A DNA stretch of 64,000 nucleotides, taken from assembly GCF_014196255.1 (NCBI RefSeq), contig NZ_JACIDH010000001.1, forward strand, positions 186,001 to 250,000. The letters run 5' to 3'. Under the pieces are notes generated by a model that worked only from the letters and a program-made list of their open reading frames with translations, was not told the DNA's origin and did not search any database. Within the stretch, counting starts at the first letter, position 1. Each line of letters begins with the position of its first letter. The stretch is from Sphingomonas pseudosanguinis (lineage in GTDB: Bacteria > Pseudomonadota > Alphaproteobacteria > Sphingomonadales > Sphingomonadaceae). Shown here piece by piece: positions 7,780-17,500 of this stretch. The position numbers and the translations under genes were made by a program.

Positions 7780-8808
7780 ATGACGACATTGTTGCCGACG
7801 ACGACCGCGGGCAGCCTGCCCAAGCCATCCTGGCTGGCTCAGCCCGAGACCCTGTGGTCGCCTTGGAAGCTGGAAGGCGAGGAACTTGTCGCGGGCAAGC
7901 AAGACGCGCTGCGCCTGGCGGTCGACGATCAGCGGCAGGCTGGCATCGACATCCTGGGGGACGGCGAGCAGACCCGCCAGCATTTCGTCACGACGTTCAT
8001 CGAGCATCTGGACGGCGTCGATTTCGAGAAGCGCGAAACGGTGCGCATTCGCAACCGCTATGACGCCAGCGTGCCGACGGTCGTCGGCGCCGTCTCGCGC
8101 CCGAAGTCGGTCTTCGTCGACGACGCCTGTTTTCTGCGCGCGCAGACCGATCAGCCCATCAAGTGGACGCTGCCCGGGCCGATGACAATGATCGACACCC
8201 TGTACGACGCGCATTACCGGAGCCGCGAGAAGCTGGCATGGGAGTTCGCCCGCATCCTCAACGAGGAAGCACGCGAGCTGGAGGCCGCCGGGGTCGACAT
8301 CATCCAGTTCGACGAGCCCGCCTTCAACGTGTTTTTCGACGAGGCGAACGACTGGGGCATCGCCACGCTGGAGCGCGCGGCCGAGGGACTGAAGGCCGAG
8401 ACCGCCGTCCACATCTGCTACGGTTATGGCATCAAGGCCAATACCGACTGGAAGAAGACGCTCGGTTCCGAATGGCGCCAGTATGAGCAGACCTTCCCCA
8501 ACCTCCAGAGGTCGAAGATCGATATCATATCGCTCGAATGCCAGAACTCGCGCGTGCCGATGGACCTGATTGAGCTGATCCGCGGCAAGAAGGTGATGGT
8601 CGGCGCGATCGACGTCGCGACGGACACGATCGAGACGCCGGAGCAGGTCGCCGACACGCTGCGCAACGCGCTGCGCTTCGTCGATGCCGACAAGCTCTTG
8701 CCCGCTACCAACTGCGGAATGGCGCCGCTGTCGCGCGACGTCGCACGGGGCAAGCTAAAAGCGCTGGGTGCTGGCGCGGAAATCGTGCGACAAGAGATAC
8801 TCGGCTGA
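7780..8808 (+). CDS. mesD: Core-MetE methionine synthase MesD
   Basis: This 342-residue protein corresponds only to the C-terminal catalytic half of cobalamin-independent methionine synthase; the N-terminal half that binds methyltetrahydrofolate polyglutamate is absent. The zinc ligands are in place: His211 and Cys213 (VHICYGYG), Glu253 (ISLEC) and Cys312 (TNCGMAP). It should methylate homocysteine with a donor other than methyl-folate; the donor is not known to me. The DUF1852 partner directly upstream identifies the MesD subtype rather than MesA, MesB or MesC. Expression is expected only in low B12. Confidence 0.87.
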   Translation: MTTLLPTTTAGSLPKPSWLAQPETLWSPWKLEGEELVAGKQDALRLAVDDQRQAGIDILGDGEQTRQHFVTTFIEHLDGVDFEKRETVRIRNRYDASVPTVVGAVSRPKSVFVDDACFLRAQTDQPIKWTLPGPMTMIDTLYDAHYRSREKLAWEFARILNEEARELEAAGVDIIQFDEPAFNVFFDEANDWGIATLERAAEGLKAETAVHICYGYGIKANTDWKKTLGSEWRQYEQTFPNLQRSKIDIISLECQNSRVPMDLIELIRGKKVMVGAIDVATDTIETPEQVADTLRNALRFVDADKLLPATNCGMAPLSRDVARGKLKALGAGAEIVRQEILG

Positions 8809-8821
8809 CCACGGCGGTGTT

Positions 8822-8859
8822 GGATCGCCAGCGTGGGACGTGTCCCCGGCTGGCGATCC
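8822..8859. terminator. Hairpin between convergent mesD and the TonB receptor gene
   Basis: GGATCGCCAGC (8822-8832) and GCTGGCGATCC (8849-8859) are perfect 11-bp complements separated by 16 nt. The hairpin lies 13 bp after the mesD stop and 11 bp before the stop of the convergent receptor gene, where a bidirectional terminator is expected. There is no clear T-run, so it may act mainly as an RNA 3'-end stabiliser. Confidence 0.6.
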
Positions 8860-8870
8860 GCTCGACCGTG

Positions 8871-10913
8871 TTAGAAATTGACTCTGGTACCCAGACGCAA
8901 GGTTCGTGGCTCGACCACGCGGCTCAACCGTCCATTGGTCGGTCCCGCTGTATCGAAGGCGGGGATATAGGACTCGTAGAAATAGGCGATGTCCTTGTCG
9001 CGGCTGTTCAGGATGTTGAGCACTTCGCCATACACCTCGAACCGACCGATCTTGCGGGCGGCACGGACGTTGACGACCGTGCTCCCGGAGTCGCGAACGC
9101 TGTTGTCCTCGATCAACGGATAGGGGCCGAGGTGCCGTACGCGGACGCTCGCCTCCCACGGATCGAGCACCAGCGCGATGCCCGCCGATGCCGCGTTCTC
9201 AAAGGCATTGGGAATGCGGTCGCCATTGTCATAGCGTGACCGGCTCGCCGTGTAGTTTCCATCTAGCGCAAGCCAAGGCTTCGGTCGCCAGAACGCGACC
9301 AGCTCATAGCCGCGCCGCTTGCTGGCGCCCGTCGGCTCCACCGCGTTGGAGTCGCCCACGAAGCGGAGTTCACTGCCCACATCGAGCCACCAATAGGTCG
9401 CAGTCAGCGAAAAGCCGGACAACTGCCAGCGCGCGCCGAGTTCACGACCGTCCCCGCGCACCAGCACAGGCACCGGAGTCTCGACATTGACCGCGCCTCG
9501 CACGTCGTTCGAGTGAAAGCCACGTCCCCAATTGGCATAGAATTCGAGGCGATCGGTCGGCGAATAGGCCACCGATGCCTTGGGCGACAGGATTGCGTCG
9601 TCTCCGCTGCCTTGGCCTGCGATCGCAGCCGCTTCGTCGCGCGCGCGTACGGTGTAATGATAATAGTCCCCTCGGACCCCGCCTATCAGGCGCAGGCCAT
9701 TGATCGGTGTCCACGTCATGTCGCCGTAAAGGGCAGCCGATGCCTCCTCGACGTGATACCGCCCCAGCGACGACAGGAGCGACCGCGCGCTCGTGCGATA
9801 GACGCCTACGCTTCCGATATGGTCATAGCGTTCCTCGGTGCCGATCGACACGGCAAGCGCAGGCCCGAGCGTCCAGCGTTTTTCTCCCCGCGCGCCGACG
9901 ATCCATCGTCTGTCGAACTGGCGGATCTGCGCACTGGTGCCGTCCGGGTCGGTGTAGGTCGGATTGGAATACATCGACCAGTCGTAGAACTGACCATAGA
10001 CATTGGCGTGCCAGTCGGGCTGGCGCACCGCGACGTTGCCGACGAGCCGCGTCGTTTCACCCCGCGCCGTCGGATCGGGCGAGCAAAACACGTCCTTGCA
10101 CAGCGCCGTGCCGATGATCCGCTCGGGGATCTGCTCGGTCGGACGCCAGGTCGCGCGATAGGCGGTGAGCGACGCTTCGACCTGGCCCGCACCGGCGGGA
10201 GCGATGTATTTTGCGAACCCCGATGCGTGACGCAGATGCTCGGGTTCCTGCCATGGTCCGTCATAGACCTTGGCCTGCGCCACCAGCGTTAGCTTGCCTG
10301 ACCCGACATCGTCGATCGTGCCGCCCGCCGCTATCCGGCCATAGCCGTAGGAGCCGCCCTCGACCGACATCCAGGGCCGGGCATAGCCATCGATCGTGGT
10401 CATGTAGGCGGCACCCGCCAGTGCGAAATCGCCGCCATCGGCGCGGTACGGCCCTTTGCGAAAGTCCTCGCGCGCGACGATCTCGGGGATCAGCCCGTTC
10501 AGATCGAGATAGCCCTGTCCATGACCATGCGTCCGCAGGTTCATCTGGACGCCATCGATATAGGTCGTGAAGTCGGAGCCGTGGTCGAGGTTGAAGCCGC
10601 GCAGGAAATACTGGTTCGCCTTGCCGCTTCCGGAGTGCTGCGCGGCGACCATCCCTGGGACCGCTTCGAGCAGTTCGGCGACGCGAAGCAGCGGTCGAAC
10701 CAGCAGGTCGGCACCGGCAACGGTACCTTCACTCGCCGCGTGCGCTACCCCGATCTTTGCCTCGCCCCGACCGAAGACGACGACCTCGTCGGCTGAAGCC
10801 TGTGTCCATCCGGCGTCCGCATCTTTGGTCTGCGCGACTGCGGGCGTGGCGCTGCACGCGATGATTACCGCTGCGCATCCGAGTAACCCTGCGCGTAATT
10901 TCAAAACCGTCAT
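8871..10913 (-). CDS. TonB-dependent receptor, cobalamin-riboswitch controlled
   Basis: This 680-residue outer-membrane receptor has a signal peptide (residues 1-27, ending TPAVAQ), a plug region with RVAELLEAVPGM, QHSGSGKANQYFLRGFN and a conserved THGHGQGYLDLNGLIPE, and a barrel ending RTLRLGTRVNF. The plug differs clearly from BtuB, so it belongs to another TonB-receptor subfamily. A cobalamin riboswitch lies 185 bp upstream, so it probably imports a corrinoid, precursor or B12-linked nutrient; the substrate is not shown by sequence. ATG 10913 was chosen because a GGGGGA ribosome site and an export signal follow directly; the open frame extends upstream only through the riboswitch leader. 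Confidence 0.82.
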   Translation of the reverse strand: MTVLKLRAGLLGCAAVIIACSATPAVAQTKDADAGWTQASADEVVVFGRGEAKIGVAHAASEGTVAGADLLVRPLLRVAELLEAVPGMVAAQHSGSGKANQYFLRGFNLDHGSDFTTYIDGVQMNLRTHGHGQGYLDLNGLIPEIVAREDFRKGPYRADGGDFALAGAAYMTTIDGYARPWMSVEGGSYGYGRIAAGGTIDDVGSGKLTLVAQAKVYDGPWQEPEHLRHASGFAKYIAPAGAGQVEASLTAYRATWRPTEQIPERIIGTALCKDVFCSPDPTARGETTRLVGNVAVRQPDWHANVYGQFYDWSMYSNPTYTDPDGTSAQIRQFDRRWIVGARGEKRWTLGPALAVSIGTEERYDHIGSVGVYRTSARSLLSSLGRYHVEEASAALYGDMTWTPINGLRLIGGVRGDYYHYTVRARDEAAAIAGQGSGDDAILSPKASVAYSPTDRLEFYANWGRGFHSNDVRGAVNVETPVPVLVRGDGRELGARWQLSGFSLTATYWWLDVGSELRFVGDSNAVEPTGASKRRGYELVAFWRPKPWLALDGNYTASRSRYDNGDRIPNAFENAASAGIALVLDPWEASVRVRHLGPYPLIEDNSVRDSGSTVVNVRAARKIGRFEVYGEVLNILNSRDKDIAYFYESYIPAFDTAGPTNGRLSRVVEPRTLRLGTRVNF

Positions 10914-11097
10914 GTTCGTCCCCCCATGCGCCAAGCGACTTTGGGCAGGAGCGTCCGCTGCGAACGGTCGGCGCGTGTCGACGGGCGGACGCAGACGCCC
11001 CCGACACGAACCGATGCGGCCCCCGCCGCTCGTTCGTCGCTCAGACGGAAGAACCGTGCCCCGACCATCCCCTGGACCAAAGCAAGAGCGACCAGAC

Positions 11098-11310
11098 GCT
11101 GGCAGGTCTCCTGGCTCACGGGTCGTTGCTCGACATACGGCCTTCCCGGATCGTGGCCGATGTGGCGGCCGATCCAGTGGCTGCACCTTGCGAGGAAGAT
11201 GCGCTGTACGTCTCGCTCGCCGCTTACAGTTGCAGGGACAGCCTCGGCTTGGGGGAGATTGCCTCCCTTACCGTGTTCCCTTTTAAACCCCTCTCAGGGC
11301 ACCAGCGCGA
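11098..11310 (-). promoter_or_regulatory. Cobalamin riboswitch upstream of the second TonB receptor
   Basis: On the minus strand the aptamer begins near 11304 (GGTGCCCTGAGAGGGG), continues with CTGTCCCTGCAACTGTAAGCG, GCCACTGG and GGGAAGGC, and ends with the B12 box GAGCCAGGAGACCTGCC (11100-11116). The leader after it shares blocks with the btuB leader, including a GTCGCTC...GAGCGAC pair (11086-11092 with 11036-11042) and GGTCCAGGG. It should switch off the receptor at high B12. Confidence 0.92.
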
Positions 11311-11476
11311 TCATTGCCTTTGCCGGAGATAGCCCGACGCGGCAGTTTGCGCGTACGCGTGAGATTGCTGTTCTGCAAGACAGGCCCATGATGTCGAAAT
11401 TGCCCGGTCGAGAACCTGTCTCCCTTGAAGACGGTGACTGTCGAAACAAGTGGGGCCGCGGTGCTCCTTCAGAGCG

Positions 11477-11773
11477 TTATGACGACGTTCCTGGGCTGTC
11501 GGCCATCCCGGCAAGATAATCCGCAAGCTCTCGGAGCACGTTCCGCCGGACCGTATATGTCACCGTACGACCAGTCTTTAGCGTGTCCACGAGGCCTGCT
11601 TTGCTCAGCACGGCGAGATGGGCACTCATCAGGTGCCGGGGCACGCCGACCGCATCGGCGATGTCGCTCGATGCCATCCCCGGATCGGCCAGCCCAGTGA
11701 GGATGACGAGCACCTTGAGCCGGGTTGCCTGGGCCAGCGCACTCAGGGTCGTCAGGGCTTCAGTCTGGTGCAT
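11477..11773 (-). CDS. ArsR-family winged-helix regulator
   Basis: This 98-residue one-domain regulator shows the ArsR winged-helix pattern: ALAQATRLKVLVIL, then ASSDIADAVGVPRHLMSAHLAVLSKAGLV as the helix-turn-helix, then a wing with LKTGRTVTYTV. No cysteine metal-box (ELCVCDL type) is present, so metal sensing is unlikely. ATG 11773 (MHQTEAL) is preferred; a frame extension to 11800 exists. It is transcribed towards the TonB-receptor riboswitch. It might bind the palindrome at 6371-6390, but nothing in the sequence proves it. The 177 bp between it and the next gene are AT-rich and likely hold its promoter. Confidence 0.72.
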   Translation of the reverse strand: MHQTEALTTLSALAQATRLKVLVILTGLADPGMASSDIADAVGVPRHLMSAHLAVLSKAGLVDTLKTGRTVTYTVRRNVLRELADYLAGMADSPGTSS

Positions 11774-11950
11774 CACTCGTATGTATGTGGGTGAAGCCAA
11801 TGAAGCAACGTTAAATCATTAGAAATCGCATCAATTAAAAATGATGCAAGATCCATTGAATTAAAGTTAACGGGTCGTTATGTATGTTCCTGTCCGGCGC
11901 GTCCGCCTCCGGACCCCACGACGGTACATGCTGGCGGCAGGAACTCGGAC

Positions 11951-12676
11951 ATGCAGATGGACATCATCGGAAAGAACGTCTCGATCGCGGAACAGGACAC
12001 GTTCGGCCTCCTGTACGAAGACCCCCTCGAACAGGATGCCCATGACGACGCGCTGGTCGTGATGACCAGGCGCAGTCTCCTGCGCATGGCGCTGGTCGCG
12101 ACCGAGACTGCGACGCGGTTCGCGCGGGAGCGGATCGACGTCGATCCGATGGCGTGGATGCTGGCCCCTCGGAGGCTGTTCGATGGTCGTTCCGCTCTCG
12201 ACGGCTGCCTTGATCGCGATGACTGTCTCCGCGCGATCCTTCTCCACGGACTGTCGATCGGTCTGGACGCCGATCCGGACGAGATCGACGCGCTTGGTGA
12301 AGACGATGGCGACGACCATGCGTTCGACGAGGACCGGGTGGAAGCGTCTGCCCCGTCCGGTTCGGCCGACGATGCGCGTCGCCCGCAGTTGTGGACGTCG
12401 CTGCTGGTCGGCCGATCCGAGTCGGACGAGGTGCAGGCCTTCGATGCCGTCGTGGCTGACGATCGCGTCGAGGCAGAAGCGCGGCTGCGTGCGCGGCACG
12501 GCGATGCGCTCGCCGGTGCGATCGAGATCGTGGAGGGCTTCGATCCGAGCCTGCCGCTGGTCGAGGCGCTCGTCTCGTCCGCCCTCACGGACATGCTCGT
12601 GCAGGTCGCGAGCGACCCGGCCTCCGCGTTGGCAAAGGGTTTGAGCGTCTCGATCAGGCAGCGGTTCGCCGCATGA
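11951..12676 (+). CDS. Unrecognised acidic protein upstream of the exonuclease
   Basis: A 241-residue, acidic soluble protein with no signal peptide or membrane segment. Its centre is very rich in Asp and Glu (residues about 105-140). I recognise no domain. Its stop overlaps the start of the DnaQ-like exonuclease in an ATGA, so the two are translationally coupled and probably work together. This is the first gene inside what I take to be the accessory island. Long open frames on the opposite strand here are shadows of GC-rich coding sequence. Confidence 0.65.
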   Translation: MQMDIIGKNVSIAEQDTFGLLYEDPLEQDAHDDALVVMTRRSLLRMALVATETATRFARERIDVDPMAWMLAPRRLFDGRSALDGCLDRDDCLRAILLHGLSIGLDADPDEIDALGEDDGDDHAFDEDRVEASAPSGSADDARRPQLWTSLLVGRSESDEVQAFDAVVADDRVEAEARLRARHGDALAGAIEIVEGFDPSLPLVEALVSSALTDMLVQVASDPASALAKGLSVSIRQRFAA

Positions 12677-13571
12677 GCCCTGTATCGATCTTGGATGCCG
12701 CCAGCGCGGATGCGCTCGCTGAGATCGTTGACGGTCACCCGGACTTCCGGGTTCTCCGCCGCATGCGTCCGATGGTCCGTTTCGGCGGATCCTACGGACG
12801 ATCGAGCAAGACTGTCTGCGGCTGTGCTCTCGACGTCGAGACGACGGGCCTCGATCACCGGGAGCATGCGGTGATCGAGCTCGCGATGCAGCGATTCCAG
12901 GCGGACGAGCACGGACGAATCCTGGACGTCGGGCCATCCTTCCGGTGGCTGGAGGATCCGGGGATGGCCATTCCGCCCGAGATCACCGCATTGACCGGAG
13001 TCACCGACGCGGCAGTCGCAGGCCGCCGCATCTGCGATGCGGAGGCGACGTGCCTGATCCTGGATGCGGACTTTGTCGTGGCACACAACGCGGGCTTCGA
13101 CCGTCCGTTCGTCGAGGCCCGTCTGCCGGCGGTGGCCGGCCGTCCGTGGATCTGCAGCATGCGCGACGTGGACTGGCGGTTGAGGGGCTTCGGGGGCGAG
13201 TGCTGTCCCACCTCCTCTCGCAGGTCGGCTGGTTCTACGAGGCACATCGGGCCGATGCGGACGTCACCGCACTGCTCCACCTGCTTGACCATGCGCCTAT
13301 CGGACAGGAGCGGACGGTACTGGCGGAAGCCATCGGCACCGGCGCGCGAGCGGGCTGGATCGTCGAGGCCTCCCGAGCCCCGTTCCATGCCAAGGACCGA
13401 CTGAAGGCGCGCGGCTATCGATGGGATGCAGCGAAGCGCCACTGGTGGCGGGAGGTGGCGCATGCGAACTTCGACGAAGAATACGGATGGTGCGTCGTCG
13501 AAGTCTACGCCGGCGAGGGTAAACCCCGGTTCCGGAGCATCGACTGGACTCAGAGGTACTCTGCGCGCTGA
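12673..13571 (+). pseudogene. DnaQ-like 3'-5' exonuclease split by a one-base frameshift
   Basis: The first frame encodes a DEDD exonuclease N-terminus: ALDVETTGLD (Exo I), TALTGVTDAAV and VVAHNAGFDRPF (Exo II). Near 13200 homology jumps to the next frame, which continues LSHLLSQVGWFYEAHRADADVTALLHLL, supplying the Exo III His and Asp. Adding one base inside GAGTGCTGTCC (about 13199-13205) restores one ~300-residue protein. The C-terminus has KDRLKARGYRWDAAKRHWW, a short module seen on other nucleases. Without the shift product the protein lacks its last catalytic residues. A sequencing error, recent mutation or, less likely, recoding could explain it. Both parts are well preserved, so the break is recent or artefactual. 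Confidence 0.75.
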
Positions 13572-14134
13572 CAGCGCTTGGAGAGTGGTTCAGGCGAGCA
13601 GAAGGACATGGGCACGGCAGTTTTCGAGCGATTGGTCGTCAACCGATGCTATCAGCCGAGGAATGGGCGGATGCGGCTTGGCTGGCAGTCGACTGGTGCT
13701 GTCCTCTGCGTGACAGGCGTCCCGCCAACCCCGGTGTAAATCACCGTCCGAGATGCGAAGTGGTCCGCCCGCCGCGCCAAACGAAAGTTCCGAAATGAAA
13801 CTCTACCTGAACCCTATTCCTGTCCGAAAGCACGAACTTCCTTGCTGATCTGGACGCCTTCTACGCATTTGAGGCAAATGCCCCTGTCAGGACGGCGTTT
13901 GAGGAAGCGTCCGACTGGGCCGGTAATCACCGGGTAATCCAATGGAAACACATCAACGGTCATGGCGATTCTAGGGTGGCTACAGTTTCATGAAGGTGAC
14001 GTAATCATCTCCGCTGAACTCGCATCAGCGTTACCGATGGGATCTCCTATGGCAAATGGCCGGGTCGAATCGTTGAAGGGCTGACTGCTTGATATCAGTC
14101 TGGTTTGCCTTTCCACGGCTTCCCACACGGCTCT
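13572..14134. other. Gene-poor stretch with a possible decayed coding fragment
   Basis: No intact gene is visible. Between about 13820 and 13990 one plus-strand frame reads about 56 codons (ADLDAFYAFEANAPVRTAFE ... WKHINGHGDSRVATVS) with a coding-like composition but no start, ending in TGA. It may be the remnant of a gene lost during island turnover. Base composition is less GC-rich than in the neighbours. Confidence 0.4.
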
Positions 14135-14488
14135 CTATTCCGTACTCCTGCCCATCACGATCGCGACCGCCTTGGGTTGACTAGGACCGTTCTTCCCCGA
14201 GCCGAGACAATCCATCAGATATGGTTTCGACCCGACATATGCCCACGCGATTCCATTTTCGAGATACCCCTTCGAGAAGAGGGCGTCGTCATCCGCCAAG
14301 CCTCCCGAAGAATGAGTCCCACCGTCTTCGAGCGCGAACAAATTGTATGCCGAGACGATTTGAGAGGCAGCCTGTTGGCCGCAGAAGCCTTCGCGTTGTT
14401 CGTGGATTCCGGAGAAGAGTGCGCGGGCAAGAGCGAGGCCGATAAACAGGATCGCACCGAAGATGCCGCAAGGCAGCTTGCTGGACAC
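14135..14488 (-). CDS. Small membrane-anchored or exported protein, unknown
   Basis: A 117-residue protein starting at GTG 14488, preceded by AAGGGT at suitable spacing. The N-terminus (KLPCGIFGAILFIGLALARALF) is one hydrophobic segment followed by a polar 90-residue tail with two or three cysteines. An upstream ATG-initiated frame to 14587 overlaps zorD and is less likely. It lies directly downstream of zorD on the same strand (68 bp gap), so it could be an accessory to Zorya or an unrelated passenger. No domain recognised. Confidence 0.45.
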   Translation of the reverse strand: MSSKLPCGIFGAILFIGLALARALFSGIHEQREGFCGQQAASQIVSAYNLFALEDGGTHSSGGLADDDALFSKGYLENGIAWAYVGSKPYLMDCLGSGKNGPSQPKAVAIVMGRSTE

Positions 14489-14555
14489 GCTTACCCTTAA
14501 TCCGTTCCAATGGAAACTTTCTTGCCGGTAAAAGGCGGCACACTTGCCGGTGCGG

Positions 14556-17500
14556 CTACACGTCGTCGGGGCGCAGTTCATCCACATCGAAGTCGCGAGC
14601 GCCGATCTCCCCGGAGCCGTTCAGCATGTCACCGGCGAGCGCACGCTTTCGCTCGAGGAGTTCGTCCAGCTTGACGTCGAACGTCTTGAAGTCCGGTGCG
14701 CACACGGTCGGATAGTAGACGAACACGTCCTTGGTCTGACCGATGCGGTAGGCTCGATCGGTGGCCTGGTCCTCCTTGGCGGGGTTCCACGTCCTCGTGA
14801 AATGGACCACATGGTTCGCCGCCTGCATGTTCACGCCGAAGCCGACGGCCACGGGCGACAGGATGATCACCCCGAAGCCGGGCCGTTCTTGGAATGCCCT
14901 GATGCGGGCCTGCCGCCCGTCCGCAGCCCCGGCGGCGGCCGACGTGTCTCCGTTAATGACATCGACAGGAATGGCGAACGTGATCCTGACGTAGTGGCGG
15001 AGCAGGCGCTGTATGTCCTTGAACTCGCAGAAGACGATCGCCTTCTCGTCCCGTCGACGTATTTTCTCGAGCGTCGAGACGAGCCAGTCCAGCTTCGGTG
15101 ATCTCGTCCTGCAGTCCTCCAGGGGAGGAAACGAGGCTTGACCGCCGGTGGGCTCGGAGCAGAGCATCCGCAGACGATGCAGAAGAGCGAGATGTGCCCC
15201 CGGGCGCTGCTCACGCCGGAAGGAATCTATCGCTCCGACGTAGAGGCCGCGTTGGAAAGGGCTCATCGGAAGCAGTCGGCTCGGCTCGTCCACGACCTTG
15301 CTCTTGAGGTCGGCGGCGACCTCCGACTTCATTCGTCTCAGCAGCTGAGGCGCGACGAGGGCCCGCAGCTCCTCCACCTTCGTCCTATCGTCGGGCCCGT
15401 CCGCCTCGATCGGGCGACGGTAGGTTGCGCCGAACTCGTTCAGGGCACCCAGCAGCCCGGGTTGGACGAAATCGAACAGGCACCACAGATCCACCAGACT
15501 GTTCTCTACCGGCGTGCCCGTGCACGCGATCCTGAACCGTGCCTGCTGCTTCTTCGCCGCGCGGGTCATGGCGGCATTGGGATTCTTGATCTTCTGCGCC
15601 TCGTCGCAGACCATAACCGACCACTGCTCCCGCGCGAACGAGAACTCGAGATCGCGAAGCGTCTCGTATGTGGTGAGCACCAGGTCCGCATCACCTCGCC
15701 AGTCCGGCCGGAGGAACCGGACGAGACCTTCACGTCTGAGCTGCTCGTCCACCAACGCGCGGTCCACGCGGAGCGACGCGAGATCCTCGCCGTAAGCGGT
15801 GAGGATGCAAAGTGTGCCATCCTTCAGGAACTTGCCCGCCTCCTCGCGCCAGTTCTCCAGAAGGGAGAGGGGCGCCACCACCAGGGCGGGCGGCATGGAG
15901 GGATCCTCCTCGCGCGCACGCGCTATCAGTGAGAGGATTTGCAACGTCTTGCCGAGGCCCATGTCGTCGGCGAGCAGAGCTCCGCGGCAGCGGTCGGGAG
16001 CGAGCGCGAGGAGATGCTGCATCCACGCGAGGCCGGCGAGCTGATGCTCCTTCAGCTCGACGCCGGGGCGCAGGCGCTCGGGGAGGCGGGGGGCACCGAC
16101 CGGCTCGCTGAGAGCAGCGAGCCGCTCCTCGCGATAGTCGACCTGGCCGATGTTGCTCTTCAGGATCAAGGTCGGCTTCGGGCCGCGAGGTGCGCTCTTC
16201 GTGGGATCGAGTCCGCCGCTCGCGGCGGCATCCTCCGCGCGGCGGAACGCGGACACAATCGCCTGCGCCTCCTGAAGGGGTATCGGTCGCGGACAACCCG
16301 TCAAGGGCACGACGTCGACTTGGTTTAGGACGGCTGCTTCCACCCCGGTCTTCAACTCGGCTGCGAGATCGTCAGTCAGAGGTAGGAATTCGGGTTGGCC
16401 AGTCGCCGGATCGGTCCAGCCCACGACGGGAACCAGATTTTCCGGGAACCAGCCCTCGTCGTTCTTTTTGCGGGCGACGTGGGGCGAGTAGAAAGATTTC
16501 TCCTGCCCTATGCCCTCTACCCGATCCGAATAGCCGGCGAGATCGTAGATCTCGCCGTGGCTGATCAGGTCGGCACCGCGCCTGCCCAACGCCGACATCA
16601 ACGCATCGCAGTGGAGTGCGCTGTCGCCATCCAGTTCGAACTCGTATCCGTCCCACGAGCAGAGTTGCAGGCCGCGTTCGATGTTCGTGCGAACGAGCGT
16701 CACGAACTCGCGGACGTCGTCGTCTTCCAGCCAGAGCTCCTCGGTCGCGAGTTCCTCGCCATAGCCGGAAGTCACCAGGAGTCCGATGCCCGAGCCCTCG
16801 CGAAGATCGGGAGTGATGGCGGCGAAGCGGTCGAAGGAGATGCCCGCCTCTTCGCGCGCCGCCTCGAACTGCGCCGCGTCGACCACCTCCGCGGCATCCG
16901 GGCCGAGCGCCGCGGTCGGATTGAGCAGGAAGGCCTGTGCACGTGCGCCTGCGATCCTGCGGCCGGGCATCCGCTTGATCTCGCGCAGGACGGTCGCGAC
17001 CTGAGGCGACACGATCACCTGAACGACGCCCTCGGCGGTCGGCAGATCGTATCGGTCGCGCACCTGGGCCGACCGATCGAAGGCTCGAAGCCAGTCGGTC
17101 GGGGCGCCCTCGAACCAGGGTTCGATCTCGACCAGACCAAGGTCGGTCGAGCGCCGCAGCGCCATCTGCAACCGCTCCGGCGTGAGGACTACGCTTCTGA
17201 ACAGGAAGTCGTCGAGCGCGGCGCCAGCGGCGAGTGCATCCGATCTGATCGCGCCCCAGGCGCTGCGCTGCGTAGCCTCGCCGCGTTCGACTTCCGGTCG
17301 TCTGGCGAAGGAGCGAACGCGTTCGATCAGGCGCCACACCGCAGGATCGAGGAGGTTCGGTTTTCCGCCCACGTCGAGGATGCCGCCACGAAGCTCGGCC
17401 GACGGTAGGGATCGCCTGTCGCCATCGAGCCAATCGTCGATGGCGACGACGAACGAGGCATCGGTCAGTGAGCCGCGACTGACCAGCCTTGGCGTCGCGT

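Noticed and set aside
8871..11186. Extended N-terminus of the second TonB receptor
   Set aside because: The extra codons lie within the riboswitch leader; the signal peptide starts at 10913.
11867..13245. Long minus-strand open frames opposite the exonuclease genes
   Set aside because: They are GC-rich shadows: low-complexity Arg/Ser/Ala translations without motifs or ribosome sites, whereas the plus strand has clear exonuclease motifs.
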